In this document: piece after piece, positions 60,149 through 64,000 of the stretch | Position numbering within the stretch: the stretch's first letter is position 1 | Layout: every line of letters begins with the position of its first letter | DNA from: Ascoidea rubescens DSM 1968 | Taxonomy: Eukaryota > Ascomycota > Saccharomycetes > Ascoideales > Ascoideaceae | Length of the DNA stretch: 64,000 nucleotides | Direction of reading: 5' to 3' | Assembly (NCBI RefSeq): GCF_001661345.1 | Contig: NW_017962917.1 | Location: 868,001 to 932,000 of the forward strand | Program-made: the position numbers and the translations under genes | The notes under the pieces: generated by a model | What the model was told of the DNA's origin: nothing | The model's input: the letters and a program-made list of their open reading frames with translations, nothing else | Database searches by the model: none

Positions 60149-60910
60149 TTAAATTTTTAAATTTTTAGTAGCTTCGGATAAATCATTTTGATTATTAATA
60201 GAAGATTTCGATTTTGATTTAGTTTCAAATTGATTTTCAGATTCTGGTTCTGGTTCAGATTCAGATTCAGATTCATCTTCGACCAAGTAAGCGTTACTAT
60301 CATTATTATCGATCATATCGTCAAGTACAAAATTTTGGGAGAGGTTTTGATTTGATTTGTTATTGGTATCGTTATTATTATGATTTTGATTGTTAGTCTT
60401 GTTGTTATTTTGATTATTTTCTTCCAATTGATATTCTAGCTCAGCATTTTTCAAGTAATTTATAAAGTCGGAGATTTTGGGATCATTTATGTTATCTTGG
60501 AAATGTAGGTAAAGCAAGTCTATTGGTTTTCTGTCGAATCTGTTTTTAATTCTTGGGTCAGAGCCTGCATCTATTAGGGTCTCAGCTAAGAATTTGCCAT
60601 AGTTGAAATCGTCAAAGGAGTAGGTTATAGCTAGATGTAGAGGGGAGTCGTTGTTGAGGTTATTTATTGGGTCGATTTCGATATTGTCGTAGTTTAATAT
60701 TGAGTCGATGATTTCAAAGTTGCCATAGATTGTAGCAAGATGAAGAGCAGTGTTTCCCAAGGTGTCTCTGGAGTTGTTGATCAAGTCTACAAAATCGTCT
60801 TGGTTATTGTTTAGCTGGGGGAGAATTGAGTTTAAAAGGTCCAAGTTGTCTCTGCGAGCAGCATCCAAGAGCTGGTCTTTTAGGATGTCTAGGAGATCTT
60901 TGTTTACCAT
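60149..60910 (-). CDS. Ankyrin-repeat protein
   Basis: 253 residues with about three ankyrin repeats in the first 150: LLDAARRDNLDLLNSIL, then DTLGNTALHLATIYGNFEII, then DSPLHLAITYS, then DAGSDPRIKNRFDRKPIDL. An Asn-rich linker and an acidic Ser/Glu/Pro tract (ESESESEPEPESE) follow, then a short C-terminal helix (DLSEATKNLKI). The layout, short repeats then an acidic tail, recalls small soluble yeast ankyrin proteins such as YGL242C or Yar1, but I cannot decide between them. Likely a protein-binding adaptor or chaperone. Confidence 0.85.
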   Translation of the reverse strand: MVNKDLLDILKDQLLDAARRDNLDLLNSILPQLNNNQDDFVDLINNSRDTLGNTALHLATIYGNFEIIDSILNYDNIEIDPINNLNNDSPLHLAITYSFDDFNYGKFLAETLIDAGSDPRIKNRFDRKPIDLLYLHFQDNINDPKISDFINYLKNAELEYQLEENNQNNNKTNNQNHNNNDTNNKSNQNLSQNFVLDDMIDNNDSNAYLVEDESESESEPEPESENQFETKSKSKSSINNQNDLSEATKNLKI

Positions 60911-61843
60911 TTTTGTTGAGATAATTGGATGGTGATAGTGATGGTGATGGTGATGGCAAAGGAAGGATAGTTGTTGTGAGTTGGGAAGAGATGTTTGGAG
61001 AGAGAATTAAAGCCAGATAAACCGAATACCAAAGGGGCAATTGGGCTGGGAAAGAAGTTGATTGACGGAAGAGGGAATTTCTTGTATAGGAGTTTACGAA
61101 AAGGGGGAACTACGAAACTGAAAGTTGGGAGTATTCTTCGAATTAGGAAATAATTGATTGTAATTGGGGCAAGTCCGGATTAGGAAAGAGGTAAAAAAAG
61201 AAAATACTTTATTTATTTATTTGTTTATTGATTAATATTTATATTTTAATGGGGATTATATTATTAATAATTATGTCATTGATAATCAGTAGTTGTTGAG
61301 TTATTGAAGTAAAGAAAAGAGAAAAGAGAAAAAAGGAGAAAAGAAAAGAAAAGCAGAATGGGGAGAAAAGAGATAATATAAGGGAGGATATAATATAATA
61401 TAGTATATAAATAAAAATAAAAATAAAAATCAAATAAAATCAAATAAAATAAGAAGAACGAGGTGGATATGATATGATATGATATGATATGATAGGATAG
61501 GATAGGATAGTGGAGTGGAGTTGATTAGAGTGAGTAAGTGAATTAATCAAAAAATAAAGAGCAATGAGAAAATGATTCAATCAAGAGAAACAGATAAAGA
61601 AGAATGAGTAAAAAAAGAAAAAAAAAATCGTAAAATATAGATAAAAGTATAATATAGATGGAAATAAAAGATACAAGTAATGTAAGCAGTATAAGTAGTA
61701 TAAGTAGTAGATAGATAAATTCATTATAGATTCATTATAATTGATTCATTAGGATTTGAATGGAATGGAATGATAATAGAGATGAAGGAAATACAATTGA
61801 ATGTGATTTGGTAATATAACTAGATAAACTAGGTAATTTGATA

Positions 61844-61886
<43 letters not shown>

Positions 61887-62138
61887 CATTAATTTATTCA
61901 TAAATTGATTCATTGATTGATTAAAGAAAAAGAAACAAGTAAAAAAAAAAGAGAAAAGTTGGAAAACTATTTTTAATTATTTTTTCAATTCGTTTTTTAG
62001 TAATATTTTTTTTGTATTTTTGTATTTTTTTAATTTTTCAATTTTTTAATTTTTTAATTTTTTAATTTCCAAATAATAAAATAATAAAATAAATATAACA
62101 ATATAATTATTATTGTGGTAAATTAATCGGGGATAATT
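60911..62138. other. AT-rich intergenic region dense in microsatellites
   Basis: 1.2 kb without credible genes. It contains a GATGGT-type tract just upstream of the ankyrin gene (about 60929-60956), a GATAT/GATAG pentamer array (about 61466-61510), a TTGA tetramer array (about 61847-61887), and repeated TTTTTAA blocks (about 62020-62070). It holds the ankyrin gene's promoter and the 3' flank of the next gene. Confidence 0.6.
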
Positions 62139-62385
62139 TCATTTGAATTTTCCCTTTCCTTTTAATTTAGAGGTCAATTTGTATCGATCAGCCAAAGGGC
62201 TTTGGTGTTCTCTGAAATAGATTCCAGAGCAGGTGAAACATAAACCGATTTTGTTGATGCCTTCCAGTGGAAAAGCTTTTTCACACAAGAGACATTCAGT
62301 GTATGATTGAGCAGGCTGATGGGAGGGAAACAGAGTTAGTGGAACAGAACGAAGGTGAGGAAAGAGGTGAAGCGATACATACCAT
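62139..62385 (-). CDS. Small zinc-binding-type protein, spliced (exons 62383-62385 and 62139-62315)
   Basis: Exon 1 is only the ATG. The intron (62316-62382) has GTATGT, CACTAAC (62335-62341) and ATCAG. Splicing yields a 59-residue protein beginning MPAQSYTECLLC. Two Cys pairs (CLLC at 9-12 and CFTC at 27-30) form a zinc-knuckle-like pattern C-x2-C-x14-C-x2-C. The sequence continues GIYFREHQSPLADRYKLTS and ends with a Lys-rich tail (KLKGKGKFK). Introns directly after the ATG are typical of yeast genes. Strong protein character and perfect splice signals argue that it is real. I do not recognise the family; the basic tail and zinc pattern suggest an RNA- or ribosome-associated protein, but that is only a guess. 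Confidence 0.75.
62316..62382 (-). other. Intron directly after the start codon
   Basis: 67 bp, read on the minus strand: GTATGT donor, CACTAAC branch about 20 bp from the ATCAG acceptor. It separates the ATG from the remaining coding sequence. Confidence 0.82.
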
Positions 62386-62438
62386 GTTGGGAAGAAGAGC
62401 AGATTATAGTATAGAGATGGAGTAATATAGTATAATGG

Positions 62439-62481
62439 AATAAAATAAAATAAAATAAAATAAAATAAAATAAAATAAAAT
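62439..62481. repeat. AAAAT pentanucleotide array
   Basis: About eight copies of the pentamer upstream of the small spliced gene, within its promoter. Confidence 0.9.
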
Positions 62482-62699
62482 AATATAAAATAAACAAGAT
62501 GAGACAGAGAGTAGATAATATAATAACGGAGGACACAGCAGTAGGACGGGCGATTGAAATCAATGGATAGAAAGAGTAAAAAAAAGAAAGAAGAGTAGAT
62601 ATTTATACTGTGGAGGATGCTGCAAAGTGAGAAGCGGGAGGAATAAGATTTGGCGACGGTGACTGAAGTGTAAATTGCCTTTATTTACCAGAGTTCCCT

Positions 62700-63300
62700 T
62701 TAGAGAAGAGCATATAATCAGAGCTTCTCCCAGCACCTGACTCGCGGGCGCGGACGAATTCCCAGACTCTCTCCAGCTTCTCTCCAGATCTCGCGCTGGA
62801 GTCTCCAGACTCACAAGCCCGCTGACACACCCTTGCGGCTCGGCGTGCTTGGCACCTATTGTTGGCCAATCCCAGTTCTGCCCGCCGTCATTCGACGTCC
62901 TCCGCGCGAAACATGGGGAATCGCGCTCCTGCAGCGCTTCATGCCCTTACCGCCTCCGGCGTCCGGCCTGCGGGGCTGCGCCGCGTATTCGGCTGTTCGA
63001 TGCGCTGGCGTGTCCTTTACGGCACATCCGTTCCGTCGGTGAGGCATCGACGGCATATACGGACATCGCAGCTCCCGCCCGGAGCCACAGTGCCGAGTGT
63101 GCCGGAGCTCACGTGCGTGCTGACTCCTTCCAGGACATCGCTGTGCAAAGACTAAAGCTTCCTCAGTAGCGCGCACGCTGATTGGCCACACGCGCTGAGT
63201 CAGCGCTGACACATCCAGATCCGCGCGGCGCGGTGCGGAAACGCGCCAGAACGATTGCTGTTGTTTAAGGGCGAAGAGTAACAACAACAAAGAAAGAAAG
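62700..63300. other. GC-rich, CpG-rich island without a credible gene
   Basis: Extreme composition for this genome: 43 of 60 bases are G or C at 62941-63000. Frames of 62-144 residues overlap on both strands in several phases, the expected artefact of GC-rich DNA without stop codons. Candidate sites: TTGGCCAA around 62871, ATTGG (CCAAT box) at 63181, and the palindrome at 63192-63206. Probably the upstream activating region of a strongly expressed gene to the right. Confidence 0.5.
63192..63206. promoter_or_regulatory. 15-bp palindrome containing an AP-1/Gcn4-type site
   Basis: GCGCTGAGTCAGCGC is a perfect palindrome around a central G, with TGAGTCA, the binding core of Gcn4-type bZIP factors, extended by GC on both sides. 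It lies beside a CCAAT box. The function is inferred. Confidence 0.55.
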
Positions 63301-63344
63301 AGCCATGAAAACTGTAATAATATTAATTTTCCTACCCAGATCTC

Positions 63345-63379
63345 ATAATATTTATTATAACATTTATAATAAATATTAT
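63345..63379. repeat. AT-only inverted repeat, 15-bp arms, 5-bp loop
   Basis: Arms 63345-63359 and 63365-63379 are exact reverse complements composed of A and T only, with loop ACATT. It lies between the GC island and the pyrimidine-rich leader. It could extrude as a cruciform or act as a hairpin in RNA. Confidence 0.85.
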
Positions 63380-63399
63380 ATTGTTGACGATTCCAAAGA

Positions 63400-64000
63400 T
63401 CAATCTAGTTATTATTATCAGATCCTCCTCTTTTTGTTTTATTTCTTTCTCCTTTGCTTTTTTTTTTACTGTTGCTCATAGATTTTTGTTCTTTTGCATT
63501 GTTTTTTTGATTCTGTTCTATTGTACAATACTTCCACATTTCGTTTCAACTCATTTCACCATCCTGCTGCGATAGATCTTGTATTATTCATTTTTGCTAT
63601 ATATACCAGTGCACATATCTGATTTATCCTTTATCCTTTTATCTTTTCTTTGGTTAATCTCCAGTTTTTCTCTTCGTTTTTTCTTTTGGTTTTTTTACTT
63701 TTGGGCTGTTTCACTGTTTTACCTTTTTGGCTTTTTTAGTTCTTTTCCACTTCTTTTTTGGTGTGTTTTAGTTCTGTGAAATATCTCAACCTAACTTAAT
63801 TTCACCTAACAAATAAAAAATTTAATTTCGCTAATTTTCATTTCATTTCACTATATTTTATACCTTATATCTTACATCTTATATCTTATATCTTATATCT
63901 TACTTCTTTATCCTTATCCATATCCATATCCATATCTTCATATCCTCACTTCCTTCCTATCATCATACACTAATACATTCTTCTCTTATACTATACTAAA
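63400..64000 (+). promoter_or_regulatory. Pyrimidine-rich promoter/leader of a gene beyond the right edge
   Basis: The plus strand is mostly T and C with ATCTTAT repeats (about 63860-63902) and ATCCAT repeats (about 63914-63940). Such CT-rich blocks precede strongly expressed yeast genes. No start codon with a sustained frame is present before the window ends. Confidence 0.45.

Noticed and set aside
62833-63290. Overlapping GC-rich frames of up to 144 residues on both strands
   Set aside because: Typical of GC-rich DNA lacking stop codons; Arg/Ala/Pro-rich products in competing phases with no family match.
63381-63779. Phe/Ser-rich plus-strand frames near the right edge
   Set aside because: Translation of T/C-rich leader DNA; no start context or domain.

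Overview
The window is nuclear DNA of a budding yeast (Saccharomycotina). Genes are compact and mostly intronless. The two introns I can support carry yeast splice signals (GTAAGT or GTATGT, a TACTAAC or CACTAAC branch site, and YAG). The products are typical of yeast: Phs1, Pho89, Vps55, a Rheb GTPase, TFIIS, Ade1, the LRR/PP2C-type adenylate cyclase Cyr1, a Yor1-like ABC transporter, a Ssu1-like sulfite pump, Emc4, Rad53, Gwt1, a yapsin-like protein, Rtf1 and Kap114. An oleate delta-12 desaturase (Fad2), absent from S. cerevisiae, points to another yeast family. CTG codons are scarce in the frames I inspected, which fits a lineage with a reassigned CUG codon but does not prove it. I cannot name the genus.

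Layout. 0-12 kb: the end of an unidentified gene, PHS1, PHO89, an MPM1-like gene, VPS55, and a large Zn(II)2Cys6 regulator divergent from FAD2. 12.3-14.8 kb: an unusually long convergent intergenic region with a GC-rich core and no credible ORF, ending in a 34-bp palindrome. 14.8-23.1 kb: an auxin-efflux-carrier family gene, RHB1, DST1 (one intron), ADE1 and an ABCG half-transporter. 23.5-39.6 kb: CYR1, a YOR1-like gene, an SSU1-like gene, EMC4, and an Asn-rich ZZ-finger protein with C-terminal Atg8-binding-like motifs.

40.0-47.1 kb is different. It is a gene-poor, accessory-looking segment with two non-LTR (LINE) insertions that share a 3' tail and each have clear target-site duplications, a tRNA-Val(AAC), an initiator-tRNA-like sequence with an abnormal anticodon loop, and a tandem pair of paralogous small genes that look like single-domain velvet proteins. 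Velvet regulators are known from filamentous fungi and are not, to my knowledge, described in model budding yeasts. I consider this the most interesting item in the window.

47.2-62.4 kb: RAD53, GWT1, a yapsin-like protein with altered catalytic triads, RTF1, KAP114, an ankyrin protein, and a 59-residue zinc-binding-type protein whose first exon is only the ATG. 62.7-64 kb: a very GC-rich island and then a pyrimidine-rich leader-like stretch, probably the promoter of a gene beyond the right edge.

Most genes are ordinary housekeeping functions with no operon-like logic. Regional themes are membrane transport and detoxification (ABCG, YOR1, SSU1, AEC), nutrient and stress signalling (RHB1, CYR1, PHO89, RAD53), and sharp local GC peaks centred on several intergenic regions.
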